From Deltaproteobacteria bacterium (lineage in GTDB: Bacteria > Desulfobacterota > Binatia > Binatales > Binataceae): 64,000 bases of DNA. Positions 56,086 through 64,000 of the stretch are shown piece after piece. How positions within the stretch are numbered: position 1 is the stretch's first letter; each line of letters opens with the position of its first letter. Under the pieces are notes generated by a model. The model was not told the DNA's origin, searched no databases, and saw nothing but the letters and a program-made list of their open reading frames with translations. The stretch spans positions 79,921-143,920 of the forward strand of contig PLDK01000049.1 in assembly GCA_003135135.1 (NCBI GenBank), written 5' to 3'. Made by a program: the position numbers and the translations under genes.

Positions 56086-57327
56086 CTATGCGCCGAATTG
56101 CTTGCGCACGGCCTCGAATGCCCGCTCGGTGACGTCCAGGGTCTGCTCGATGTCGCGCTCGGTATGCGCGGCCGAGATGAACCAGTTGTGACGCGGCGCG
56201 AAGTACACTCCGCTGCGCGAGCATGCGCCGCAGAAAACCTTGGCGCGATCATGATGGCCCGCGTCGGCCTTGAACGTCATGTACGGCATCGCCGGCGGTC
56301 CGGAGCACGTCACCTCGAGTCCGGCGCTGCGCGCCTGCGCGAGCAGGCCGGTGCGCAGCTTCTCGCCGTTCGTGTGCATCCTCTCTATTCCGCCACCCGC
56401 TTGCAGCTCCTTGAGATTCGCCAGCGCCGCCGCCATCGGCACGGCGCTGGTGAAGTACGATCCCGTAAAGAACACTTCCTGCGCTGCCTGCTTGAGGCTG
56501 TCGCGCCCAAGGCATGCGGCGAGCGGATAGCCGTTGGCAATCGCCTTGCAGTAAGTCGTGAGATCCGGACGCACTCCGAACAACTCGCCTGAGCCGCCCA
56601 TGTGCAGGCGGAAGCCGGCGCGAACGTCGTCCAGGATGAAGACCATGCCGTTGTCGTCGCAGATTTTCCGCACGCCGGACATAAATCCTTCGACCGGCAA
56701 CTCCGAGTCGTGGCCGGCGTCGTGCTTGAACGGAGACAGAATTACGCCAGCGATCTTGCCGCTGTTTTCCTCGACCGTGTGGCGCAGGCTCTCGAGATCG
56801 TTGAATCGAAAATAAACCATGTTCGCGCGATCTTCCGCCGTCACTCCGCCGGGAAGCGGCGTGCACCATGCATCGGTGCCATGGTATGCGCCGGCACACA
56901 TTGCGATCTTCGGCCGCCCCGTCGCTTGACGCGCGACTTCGGTCGCCCAGGTGCATACGTCGGAACCGTTTTTCGCGAACACCGTCCAGTCGGCAAACGG
57001 CGTGATCGAGACAAGATGCTCCGCGAGATCGACCCACACCGGCCCCGGCGCGTTGAAGCAGTTGCCGAGTTCCATCTGCCGGCGCGCGGCTTCCTCGACT
57101 TTGGGATGCCGATGGCCGAGCACGATTGGGCCGTATGAGCAAATGTAGTCGATGTACTCGTTGCCATCGACGTCCCAGACGTGCGACCCCTCGCCGCGCG
57201 CGAAAAATGACGGGTAAGCGCCCCGGGTTAGCAGCACGGGCGCCTGGTGGCCGTAGATGCCGCCGGGAATAACTCTTTTGGCGCGCTCCATCAGCGCGTC
57301 ACTATGCTCAAATGTGTAGGGTTTCAC
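56086..57327 (-). CDS. Class III aminotransferase, glutamate-1-semialdehyde aminomutase-like
   Basis: A 413-residue PLP enzyme resembling glutamate-1-semialdehyde 2,1-aminomutase. It contains RAKRVIPGGIYGHQAPV, DVDGNEYIDYICSYGPIVLGHRHP, CAGAYHGTDAW and ILDDVRAGFRLHMGGSGE. The PLP lysine is in TYCKAIANGYPLAA, where true HemL has GKIIGGG. This difference makes a bona fide HemL less likely than a related aminotransferase or aminomutase. The start is the GTG at 57327 with AGGAG 6 nt upstream; the 88 codons upstream in the open frame lack similarity. Confidence 0.88.
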   Translation of the reverse strand: MKPYTFEHSDALMERAKRVIPGGIYGHQAPVLLTRGAYPSFFARGEGSHVWDVDGNEYIDYICSYGPIVLGHRHPKVEEAARRQMELGNCFNAPGPVWVDLAEHLVSITPFADWTVFAKNGSDVCTWATEVARQATGRPKIAMCAGAYHGTDAWCTPLPGGVTAEDRANMVYFRFNDLESLRHTVEENSGKIAGVILSPFKHDAGHDSELPVEGFMSGVRKICDDNGMVFILDDVRAGFRLHMGGSGELFGVRPDLTTYCKAIANGYPLAACLGRDSLKQAAQEVFFTGSYFTSAVPMAAALANLKELQAGGGIERMHTNGEKLRTGLLAQARSAGLEVTCSGPPAMPYMTFKADAGHHDRAKVFCGACSRSGVYFAPRHNWFISAAHTERDIEQTLDVTERAFEAVRKQFGA

Positions 57328-57491
57328 GGCAACTCCTGTGCGATGATTTTCGCCGCAATGCAAGTCTCGTCTGCTGCCGGGCAGACCGTCAGCGAGAATC
57401 CTATTTGCCGGCGCAAGCGTCAAGCCTGCAAAATCGAACGGGCCGTGAGTTGCGCGACTCACAGCCCGTATGCGAATGCGATCTAGCTTGG

Positions 57492-57974
57492 CTAGTGGCG
57501 ATATGCCGGATCGGCCGGCCGCTGCGATGGCGGCAGTGCGCCGACGCGCACCAACTCGTCGCGCAGCTTGGCGCGCGACAGCGGCTTGCACAGGACGGCA
57601 GACGCGCCGAGTTGGTAGCTCTCCGCAATATCGCGGTCGTAAAGCGAGCTCGTGATAACGAACATCGGCACCGCCGTCAGCGCCTCGTTCGCTCGCGTCG
57701 CCTGCAACACGGAGAAGCCGCCGTTGTCAGGCAAACGCAAATCCACCAAAAATAAATCCGGGCGATCCTGCTCGGTGAACTGCGCGATCATGAGCAATGC
57801 CTCGTCGGCATTCGACGCATGCACCAATTCGATATCGTCGCCTAGCACCTGCTTTACTACAGTGAGCGCGATAAAAACGTGGTCCGGATTGTCTTCGACC
57901 AGAAAAATCCTGACCGCAGGGCTCAACAGACTCGATTCTTTGTCTTGTTCCTTATCCTTCTCTTGGTCACTCAT
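57492..57974 (-). CDS. Single-domain response regulator (REC only)
   Basis: A 160-residue receiver-only regulator. The phosphoacceptor is Asp78 in LVDLRLPDNG. The acidic pair is Glu27/Asp28 in FLVEDNPD, and Lys130 lies in VLCKPLSR. Ser109/Ser110 occupy the switch region. This resembles the CheY-like Rcp1 type. There is no output domain, and no histidine kinase gene is nearby. The highly charged N-terminus (EKDKEQDKESS) precedes the domain. Confidence 0.93.
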   Translation of the reverse strand: MSDQEKDKEQDKESSLLSPAVRIFLVEDNPDHVFIALTVVKQVLGDDIELVHASNADEALLMIAQFTEQDRPDLFLVDLRLPDNGGFSVLQATRANEALTAVPMFVITSSLYDRDIAESYQLGASAVLCKPLSRAKLRDELVRVGALPPSQRPADPAYRH

Positions 57975-58343
57975 AATCCCCCATCACCTGACAAATCCGT
58001 GGCAGTCGATTCTTAAAACATGTCAACTAGCGACGCCTGGACGAGGTCGGATGAACCCCACCCCAAAACTAAATCATCCAATTGCCGTGCCATTTCCCAC
58101 AGCATTATATTCAAGTCGCGACATGACGAGAAACGACGTGCCTAATCGACCCATGATGCTGCGGAGCCAGTTGTAACTCTCGATGACCCGCAAATCGCCG
58201 ATTTGGACGTTGAACATCACTTCCATCCTGCATACCGCTGCCGCGTCTTCGATGCGTTAATCTCCCGCATGCGATTGTTTGTGGCAACTCTGCTACATTC
58301 GTTACTGCGAGTGTGCCGACCCGACACATGATGCTAACCATAG
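57975..58343. other. Divergent gap between response regulator and ClC genes
   Basis: 369 bp with no recognised gene, RNA or clear repeat. It must contain the promoters of both divergent genes, but I could not pick convincing -35/-10 pairs. Confidence 0.5.
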
Positions 58344-60137
58344 GTGTTGCAAAATGACTCGCCGAGCCAAATCCAGGCGGGGATAAGGATCGCAGCATTG
58401 GGAATTTTCGCGAGCTTCCTGAATTCGAGTTTCTTTAAGCATCCCCTATTGCGAAAGTACACCGCTCTGGTCAATGAAGACCTGAGGGCAACGTACTCGC
58501 GCGACATCCAGAAATGGCTCCTCGTCGCGCCTATCATCGGTATCCTGACCGGCCTCATCATCACCGGGATCGCCGTGCTCATTCTCGACATCATATGGGC
58601 GACACTACTTCCCTACTACCTTGCCCATCATTGGGCAATCGTGGTCGGACTAGTCGCCGGCTTCTTCGTGACGGGGCTGATAATGCAGTTTCGCACGCCC
58701 GACCCCAACGAACACTCGACTGAGGAGATCGTTCGCTCCTACCACGAGCATCAGGGCGACATCGACGTGCATCCGTTCTGGTGGAAGTTGCTCGCCGCGG
58801 TGACCACGGTCGGCTCGGGCGGCAGCGCGGCGCTCGAAGGACCAAGCATTTACAGCGGCGGCGCGATCGGATCGTGGCTATGGACCAAGCTGCGCCGTTT
58901 CGGTCTGGAAACGCGCGACCGCCGCATCATGTTGATCAGCGGCGCGGCGGCGGGCATGTCGGCGGTGTTCCGCGCTCCCCTTACCGGCATCGTGTTCGCG
59001 CTCGAGATGCCGTACAAGGACGACCTCGCGCACGAAGCGCTGCTGCCGTCGCTCATCGCGTCGGTGGTCGCTTACGCAACGCTGGTGTCGATCGTCGGCG
59101 CCAAGCCGTTGTTCGGTTTCGCGGGCAGCACCAGCTTCCGGGCAATCGACGTCGCATGGTCGGCGCTGCTCGGCGCTGGAATCGGGCTCATCGCAATCGT
59201 CTTCGACATCACGTTTCGCCGCGTGCGCGTGTTTTTCATCACCGCCAGGATACCGCATACGCTCAAGCTCACGATTGGCGGACTCGGCACCGCGCTGTGC
59301 GGCCTCGCGTTCGTGACGATTTACAACGGCCCGCTCATTCCGATCGGTCCCAACTACGAAGCCGTCCGCTACGTACTCAGGCATCCGATTCCGACCGAAG
59401 TGCTGCTGGCATTCGCCGCGTTGAAACTGCTCGCGACGATTTTCTCGCTCGGCTCGGGCGGCGTCAGCGCGATGTTCGTGCCGCTGTTGCTGGTCGGCGG
59501 AGCGATCGGCAACGCGTACGCGCAATCGGTCGTTCACTCGCCGACGCATGATCTCTATGCCGCGGTCGGGATGGCGGCGTTCCTCGCGGCCGGATACAAA
59601 GCTCCGCTCACCGCAGTGGTCTTCGTCGCGGAAACCACCGGCGGCCATTCCTACATCATCCCGAGCCTCATCGGCGCCGCGGTCGCTTATGCAATCTCAG
59701 GCGAGGCGTCGGTCTCCGGCGATCAGCACCTGCACGAAACCGCCAAACTCGCGGACCTATCCGGGATGGCGGTGCGGGACGTGATGCAGCGTCGCGTCAT
59801 TTCCGTGCAATCCCGGTCAACGATTCGCGAATTCGTCTCGAGCGTCGCGGCCCGTCACCGGCACACGTTCTTCCCGGTGTTCGAAGGCGACAAAGTCGTG
59901 GGAACGATTTCCGTATCCGATCTAAGCCGGGTCGCGCCCGGGGAATGGGACAAAATCACTGTCGGCGAATTCGCGGACCGCGGCGCGATTCGCGTGACGG
60001 ACGACTGCGACTTGAGCGAGGCGCTGCGGCTGCTGGTGCGCGAGCGCGGCGCGCAGATGCTGCTGGTGACCGACGGCGCCCGCGCTCTCAACGGAATCGT
60101 GACCAAGACCGACATCCTGCGCGCAGTGAAACAGTGA
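58344..60137 (+). CDS. ClC-family chloride channel or H+/Cl- antiporter with CBS pair
   Basis: A 597-residue ClC protein. The membrane core (about 55-455) carries the filter motifs GSGGSAALEGP, with gating glutamate Glu165, then MSAVFRAPLTGIVFALEMPY, and GSGGVSAMFVPLLLVGGAIG. Two CBS domains form the C-terminus (about 475-535 and 540-597), with MQRRVISVQSRSTIREFVS and DIL at the end. Such modules sense adenine nucleotides. The start is an apparent TTG. The stop codon lies in a tandem 8-bp repeat. Confidence 0.92.
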   Translation: MLQNDSPSQIQAGIRIAALGIFASFLNSSFFKHPLLRKYTALVNEDLRATYSRDIQKWLLVAPIIGILTGLIITGIAVLILDIIWATLLPYYLAHHWAIVVGLVAGFFVTGLIMQFRTPDPNEHSTEEIVRSYHEHQGDIDVHPFWWKLLAAVTTVGSGGSAALEGPSIYSGGAIGSWLWTKLRRFGLETRDRRIMLISGAAAGMSAVFRAPLTGIVFALEMPYKDDLAHEALLPSLIASVVAYATLVSIVGAKPLFGFAGSTSFRAIDVAWSALLGAGIGLIAIVFDITFRRVRVFFITARIPHTLKLTIGGLGTALCGLAFVTIYNGPLIPIGPNYEAVRYVLRHPIPTEVLLAFAALKLLATIFSLGSGGVSAMFVPLLLVGGAIGNAYAQSVVHSPTHDLYAAVGMAAFLAAGYKAPLTAVVFVAETTGGHSYIIPSLIGAAVAYAISGEASVSGDQHLHETAKLADLSGMAVRDVMQRRVISVQSRSTIREFVSSVAARHRHTFFPVFEGDKVVGTISVSDLSRVAPGEWDKITVGEFADRGAIRVTDDCDLSEALRLLVRERGAQMLLVTDGARALNGIVTKTDILRAVKQ

Positions 60138-60146
60138 AACAGTGAA
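60124..60146 (+). repeat. Tandem 8-bp repeat across the ClC stop codon
   Basis: CAGTGAAA at 60124-60131 and 60132-60139, then CAGTGAA at 60140-60146. The TGA stop at 60135-60137 falls inside the second unit. Confidence 0.8.
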
Positions 60147-60216
60147 GATGCCGTCAGAACCGCCGCATCGCGCGGCGCCAATCAGGTAGAAGACATCGAA
60201 TTTCGCCTGCTCTGCC

Positions 60217-61323
60217 TCAATACGCGCCCAGCGTGGCGACGCGCTCGCGATGGTACGCGGGCGAGCCGAAGCACGACTCGTTGAAGCGCGCGCGCTTGAA
60301 CCACAGATGCATGTCGTGCTCCCAGGTGAAACCGATTCCGCCGTGCATCAGAACGGCGCGGTCGGTGCCGCGGCTATAGATATCGCACAGGCGCGCTTTC
60401 GCCATCGCAGCCGTGCGCGAGGCGTCCGCCGCGCCGATGTCCTGAGCGTAGGCGGCGTACCATAGCATCGCGCGCGCGGGTTCGAGGTCGGCGACGATTT
60501 CGGCGGCCGCGTGCTTGAGCGCCTGGAACGATCCGATCGGTTTGCCGAACTGCTCGCGGACTTTTGAGTATTCTACCGCCATTTCGAGTGCGCGCTCAGT
60601 CCCGCCGAGCGAGTCGGCAGCGACTGCGACCGCGGCAACGTCGATTAGTTTCGAGAAAAGGTCGGTTCCGCCGCCAAGCCGCTCGGCGGGAGCGCCCTTG
60701 AGCTCGACGCTCGAGACCCGCCGCGTCAGATCGAGATTCTTGAGCAAACGGGTCGTCACGCCCGGCGCTTTCGAATCGACGACAAACAGAAAAATTTCAC
60801 CAGAATCGTTTTTGGCGGCGACGACGATGAAGTCGGCGACGTTGGCATACGGCACAAACATCTTGGCGCCGTTGAGACGCCATCCTGCGCCGTCCTTCGT
60901 CGCGACCGCCGCGATGTCAACCGGATCGATGCTGGCGGCGCGCTCGACGACCGCGACCGTGCCGATTGCGTTGCCCTCGGCAAGCGCGGTGAGCCATTTT
61001 GAATTGATCTCTTCGGAGCCGCCGAGTTTCAGCGCGCCGGCCGCGAGCACCGACGAGAACAGGAACGGTCCCGGCATCGCCGCGTAGCCGCCCTCTTCGA
61101 GAATCATCGCCATGTCGAGCATCCCGAGTCCCGCGCCGCCGAATTTCTCGGGAACGACGAGCCCGCTCCATCCGAGCTTCGCGATCCGGGTGTAGAGTTC
61201 GCCCGGATAGCCGTCATCGGCGGCCATTGTTTTGCGCACGAACGCGGCAGGGCATTCGTGGCTCAGAAACGCGCGCGCGCTTTCCTTGAGTTGCTGTTGT
61301 TCTTCGCTGAGTCCGAAATCCAT
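60217..61323 (-). CDS. Acyl-CoA dehydrogenase (short form)
   Basis: A 368-residue acyl-CoA dehydrogenase homologue. It shows SEEQQQLKESARAFLSHECP, PEKFGGAGLGMLDMAMILEEGGYAAMP, WRLNGAKMFVPYANVADF and the C-terminal MHGGIGFTWEHDMHLWFKRA. It is shorter than typical (~380-400) and lies downstream of a second, longer dehydrogenase. Paired unequal ACADs of this type form alpha2-beta2 tetramers with one active site in actinobacterial steroid degradation. A similar arrangement is possible here. The substrate is unknown. Confidence 0.9.
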   Translation of the reverse strand: MDFGLSEEQQQLKESARAFLSHECPAAFVRKTMAADDGYPGELYTRIAKLGWSGLVVPEKFGGAGLGMLDMAMILEEGGYAAMPGPFLFSSVLAAGALKLGGSEEINSKWLTALAEGNAIGTVAVVERAASIDPVDIAAVATKDGAGWRLNGAKMFVPYANVADFIVVAAKNDSGEIFLFVVDSKAPGVTTRLLKNLDLTRRVSSVELKGAPAERLGGGTDLFSKLIDVAAVAVAADSLGGTERALEMAVEYSKVREQFGKPIGSFQALKHAAAEIVADLEPARAMLWYAAYAQDIGAADASRTAAMAKARLCDIYSRGTDRAVLMHGGIGFTWEHDMHLWFKRARFNESCFGSPAYHRERVATLGAY

Positions 61324-61364
61324 GATTGCTCTCTCTCCAAATTTGGCGCCGCTGCACCCTCACC

Positions 61365-61454
61365 CTCGGCCGACTATTCGTCGGCCGAGACCTCTCCCGT
61401 GAAATCTACACCCTCACCCGCGCCAGAGGCGCGGCCTCTCCCGCGAAAAGCGGG
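61365..61454. repeat. Array of three hairpins between the acyl-CoA dehydrogenase genes
   Basis: Three perfect stems follow each other: CTCGGCCGAC/GTCGGCCGAG (61365-61374 and 61380-61389), CGCGCC/GGCGCG (61419-61424 and 61428-61433) and CCCGC/GCGGG (61440-61444 and 61450-61454). The intervening CCCTCACC and CCTCTCCC phrases repeat as well. The array occupies the 182-bp intercistronic gap. Confidence 0.75.
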
Positions 61455-61505
61455 CGAGGCGGGTAATAAGTGGCGCGGAACGCAACATCCTAACTTGGGC
61501 GAGGT

Positions 61506-62693
61506 TTAGCGCGACTTGGGCATTTTCAGGCCGCGCTCCGCGATGATGTTTTTCTGGATGTGCGACGTGCCGCCGCCGATCACCAGCCCGAGCGAGAACA
61601 TCCACTCGTACGGCCAGTAGCCGTGATCGAGCACGGCTTCGTCGTCGCGCGCGAGCATCGAGTAGTCGCCCATCGCCTCCATCGCGGCGGTGGCGAGGTC
61701 GTGATTCAGCTCGGTGCCGACCAGCTTGTTGATCATTGCCTCGACGCCCGGATTCTTGCCGCGAATCTGATCGGTCAGTTGGCGCAGTGCGTGAAAGCGC
61801 ATCGCCTCGACGCGGATCTCCAGCTCCACCAGCCGTTGGCGGAAGACGGGATCCCCGGTGAGCGGACGGCCGCCGCGCTTGATCGATTTGGCCAGTGCGA
61901 GCAGGCGATTGAAGCGCTGCTCGCTGCCGCTGGCGGAGCCGAGCATGTTGCGCTCGTGAAAGAGCGTGGCGTTGGCGACGATCCATCCTTCGTTGAGCTT
62001 GGCGACCAGGTTTTTGCGCGGCACGCGGACGTTGTCGAAGAACACTTCGTTGAAGCCGCGATCGCCGGTCATCTGAACCAGGGGACGCACGGTGATTCCC
62101 GGGGTGTGCATATCGATAAGCATGTATGAAATGCCGCGATGCTTGGGCGCTTCGGGGTCGGTGCGCACCAGGCAGAACATCATGTCGGCGTATTGCGCGC
62201 CCGACGTCCAGACTTTCTGGCCGTTGACGACGAATTCATCGCCGACGATTTCCGCGCGCGTCTTAAGCGCGGCGAGGTCCGAACCCGCGCCGGGTTCGGA
62301 GTAGCCCTGGCACCAGATTTCTTCGCCGGTGAGAATTTTCGGCAGGTAGCGCTGCTTCTGTTCCTCGCTGCCCCACGAAATAAGCGTCGGCCCGAGCATC
62401 ATTAGTCCCAATGCGCCGACCAGATACGGCATCTTGGCCCGGACCATCTCGTCGTTGACGATCGATTGCCGCACGGGATCCAACGCCTGGCCGCCGTATT
62501 CCTTGGGCCATGCGAGCGCGACGTAGCCGGCCTCGTACAGTCGGCGCTGCCAGACCTTGGCCTTGGCGATCCAGGTCTTGTCGTCGCGGCCCTCGCTGTC
62601 GGCGGACAGGCCGCTGGTCGGCATGTTCTCGGCGAACCAGCTGCGGACCTTTAGCCGAAATGCTTCTTCTTCGGACGTGAACTGAAGATCCAT
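61506..62693 (-). CDS. Acyl-CoA dehydrogenase (long form)
   Basis: A 395-residue acyl-CoA dehydrogenase. Characteristic blocks are AWPKEYGGQALDPVRQSI, the FAD/substrate segment GYSEPGAGSDLAALKTRAEIVGDEFVVNGQKVWTSGAQYADMMFCLVR, and EVFFDNVRVPRKNLVAKLNEGW. The C-terminus has FSLGLVIGGGTSHIQKNIIAERGL, the ACAD_4-like ending. It precedes the shorter paralogue on the same strand and probably forms a complex with it. It introduces an alpha,beta double bond into acyl-CoA esters. Confidence 0.93.
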   Translation of the reverse strand: MDLQFTSEEEAFRLKVRSWFAENMPTSGLSADSEGRDDKTWIAKAKVWQRRLYEAGYVALAWPKEYGGQALDPVRQSIVNDEMVRAKMPYLVGALGLMMLGPTLISWGSEEQKQRYLPKILTGEEIWCQGYSEPGAGSDLAALKTRAEIVGDEFVVNGQKVWTSGAQYADMMFCLVRTDPEAPKHRGISYMLIDMHTPGITVRPLVQMTGDRGFNEVFFDNVRVPRKNLVAKLNEGWIVANATLFHERNMLGSASGSEQRFNRLLALAKSIKRGGRPLTGDPVFRQRLVELEIRVEAMRFHALRQLTDQIRGKNPGVEAMINKLVGTELNHDLATAAMEAMGDYSMLARDDEAVLDHGYWPYEWMFSLGLVIGGGTSHIQKNIIAERGLKMPKSR

Positions 62694-62786
62694 GTGCGAG
62701 ACACTCCTGCGGTCGTGATTGCGCTTCGGGTCGGGCGTACCGCGGCTTGCCGCCCAGCATAGTCAATACCACGTCGCCGCGAAAAG

Positions 62787-62803
62787 GCAGCGGTGACCCC
62801 TGC
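62787..62803. repeat. Palindromic repeat, core copy F (reverse, imperfect)
   Basis: GCAGCGGTGACCCCTGC differs from the perfect palindrome at one position. On the minus strand it is preceded by CTTAACACTGAGT, matching CTTAATACTGGGT before copy D. A TTCGA...CTCAGTATAAACTCCG repeat lies just to the right (62841-62872). Confidence 0.7.
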
Positions 62804-62840
62804 ACTCAGTGTTAAGAGAGATCCAGCGAAGTTTGCTCTG

Positions 62841-62872
62841 AGCCCTTCGACCTCGCTCAGTATAAACTCCGT
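62841..62872. repeat. Second copy of the TTCGA...CTCAG-ATAAACTCCG repeat
   Basis: CCCTTCGACCTCGCTCAGTA followed by TAAACTCCG matches the copy at 16835-16864 with small changes. Confidence 0.5.
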
Positions 62873-62989
62873 CGCAGGGTTCTATTAGAGCAGTTCGTGG
62901 GGGAGCGATTGCCCGCACAGATCGGCGTTGTTAGAGTTTTCTTGATATTGATCACAATCCAGTTTTGCCGATAGACCGGGGTTCACGAG

Positions 62990-63946
62990 ATGGCAACGAC
63001 GATCACCAACGAATGCATCAATTGCGGAGCGTGCGAGCCGGAGTGTCCGAACACGGCGATTTACGCGGGCGGAGTGCCGTGGGAACTCAACGGCGCATCG
63101 GGTCCTGCGATCGCACAGGACATCTATTACATCGTGCCATCGAAGTGCACCGAATGCGTCGGCTTTTTCGACCATGAAGCGTGCGCGCAGGTATGTCCCG
63201 TAGATTGCTGCATCCCCGACCCGGCCAACGTCGAGACCGAAGGCGTGCTGCTCGCGCGCGCCCGCACGTTGCATCCCGATGAGACGTTCGCCGACGACGC
63301 ACCGTCGCGCTTTCGCAAACAGGCGGTCGCGCCAGCGGCGAAACCTGCGGTGGTGCCTGCGGCGGTCGCACCAGCGCCCGCAGAGCCACCCAAGCCCGCC
63401 GCGGCGCCGGTCGCGGAAGCACCGGCACCCAAACCTGCACCAGCAGCGGCTCCGCCGGTAGTGCCAGCGGCGAAGGCTGCGAAACCAGCGGCCGCGCCAG
63501 CAGCGAAACCTGCGGCGGCGCCAGCAGTGGCAGCACCCAAGCCAGCGCCCGCGGCGGCAGCGGCAACTTCAGCACAGCGCACGGAATTCGATCCGCTCGG
63601 GTGGGAAGTGCCCGTTATCTGCAAGGATTGCAACGGGCGGTGGACGATTCCGTATCGGCTGTTCGCGCAGGGCGTGGTTTTCCATTGCCCGTCATGCTTG
63701 GGATCATTCGTGCCGAAGACCGCGATGTACCGGGCGGTGAGGGAGACTTTCGAGGGCTTCTACAATCGGCGACGGGCGCAGCAGGAGGCATTCGAGCGCA
63801 AACCGGCGCGCGACGCGGCGGCGTTCAAAGCGAAGCAGGCGGCCGAGTTGGAAGAGTTCAAGCAGAAGCTCGAGGCGCTGGCGCATTCGATGAAGCCGGC
63901 GGGCAAGACGGTGAGGCCGAAGGGCATCGCCGCGATGTTCACATAG
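62990..63946 (+). CDS. Two-cluster ferredoxin fused to a zinc-ribbon domain
   Basis: A 318-residue fusion. Residues 1-100 are an YfhL-like ferredoxin. The first 4Fe-4S motif has Cys9, 12, 15 and 19 (CINCGACEPECP); the second has Cys53, 56, 65 and 69 (SKCTECVGFFDHEACAQVCP). An Ala/Pro/Lys-rich linker spans ~112-195. A C-terminal four-cysteine ribbon follows (Cys211, Cys214, Cys233, Cys236; VICKDCNGRW and FHCPSCLGSF), then a charged helix (~245-300). The ferredoxin half would carry electrons; the ribbon could bind nucleic acid, a membrane partner or zinc only. I do not know this fusion. The ATG follows GGGG-containing sequence without a strong Shine-Dalgarno sequence. Confidence 0.85.
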   Translation: MATTITNECINCGACEPECPNTAIYAGGVPWELNGASGPAIAQDIYYIVPSKCTECVGFFDHEACAQVCPVDCCIPDPANVETEGVLLARARTLHPDETFADDAPSRFRKQAVAPAAKPAVVPAAVAPAPAEPPKPAAAPVAEAPAPKPAPAAAPPVVPAAKAAKPAAAPAAKPAAAPAVAAPKPAPAAAAATSAQRTEFDPLGWEVPVICKDCNGRWTIPYRLFAQGVVFHCPSCLGSFVPKTAMYRAVRETFEGFYNRRRAQQEAFERKPARDAAAFKAKQAAELEEFKQKLEALAHSMKPAGKTVRPKGIAAMFT

Positions 63947-64000
63947 GCGGGGGTGACCCCTGGCCGTTGGCGGGCGGTATGAAGGAAGAATCACCTGCGC
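63947..64000. repeat. Partial palindromic repeat at the window end (copy G)
   Basis: GGGGTGACCCC followed by TGGCCGTTGGCGGGCGG joins the two motifs of the dispersed family (compare 16950-17016). The phrase TATGAAGGAAG after it also occurs at 48075-48086. Confidence 0.6.

Noticed and set aside
56086..57327. True HemL (heme synthesis)
   Set aside because: The PLP-lysine region is CKAIANGYPLAA rather than GKIIGGG, so only GSA-like is claimed.

Overview
This window is a GC-rich chromosomal segment with tightly packed genes and many 4-nt start/stop overlaps. It carries complete housekeeping genes (leuB, truA, rarA, gyrB, gyrA, gltB, gltD, dsbD). Alongside these are CaiB/BaiF CoA-transferases, acyl-CoA dehydrogenases, an SCP2 protein, luciferase-like and deazaflavin-type oxidoreductases, and a glycolate oxidase. 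The mix, with proteobacterial-type long GyrB and TruA next to a leu cluster, suggests a soil- or sediment-type deltaproteobacterial-grade lineage such as Candidatus Binatota. That placement is an inference from gene content; no rRNA or tRNA was recognised.

Layout. 0-5 kb: leuA (5' cut by the window edge), leuB, an ASADH-like Usg homologue lacking its catalytic residues, truA, then an HU-type protein with a terminator. 5-8 kb: rarA, type II pantothenate kinase, and a toxin-antitoxin pair. 8-12 kb: two tandem family III CoA-transferases and a LolC/E-like permease. 12-17 kb: SCP2, a zinc-ribbon/TonB-C/BON protein, a decayed luciferase-like gene and a frameshifted MFS transporter, with palindromic repeats. 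17-21 kb: alpha-galactosidase, then galactokinase and a sugar nucleotidyltransferase on the other strand. 21-30 kb: RibB fused to a degenerate RibA domain, dsbD, gyrB, gyrA. 30-36 kb: a glyoxylate aminotransferase divergent from glcDEF, and a frameshifted DsbA-fold isomerase. 36-46 kb, minus strand: PP2C phosphatase, Ser/Thr kinase, ammonium transporter, Lrp regulator, gltB and gltD. 46-52 kb: amino-acid permease, SagB-type nitroreductase, lipoprotein, TetR and LLM oxidoreductase. 52.5-55.2 kb: a small island of lower apparent GC with an unknown gene and an ApeA-like HEPN protein. 55.6-64 kb: deazaflavin-type nitroreductase, GSA-like aminotransferase, response regulator, ClC channel, two acyl-CoA dehydrogenases and a ferredoxin/zinc-ribbon fusion.

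The strongest candidate for an undescribed system is the nitrogen cluster. An STPK/PP2C pair is joined by a 4-nt overlap to amt, and the next genes are an Lrp-family regulator translationally coupled to gltBD; no PII (GlnK) gene is present. The second candidate is the ApeA-like HEPN gene with its unknown neighbour, a likely anti-phage module. A palindromic repeat with the core GCAGGG(C/G)TCA(G/C)CCCTGC recurs at least seven times between genes, once only 7 nt before a start codon. Several enzymes here are paralogues that have lost catalytic residues (Usg-like, RibB-X, one CoA-transferase).
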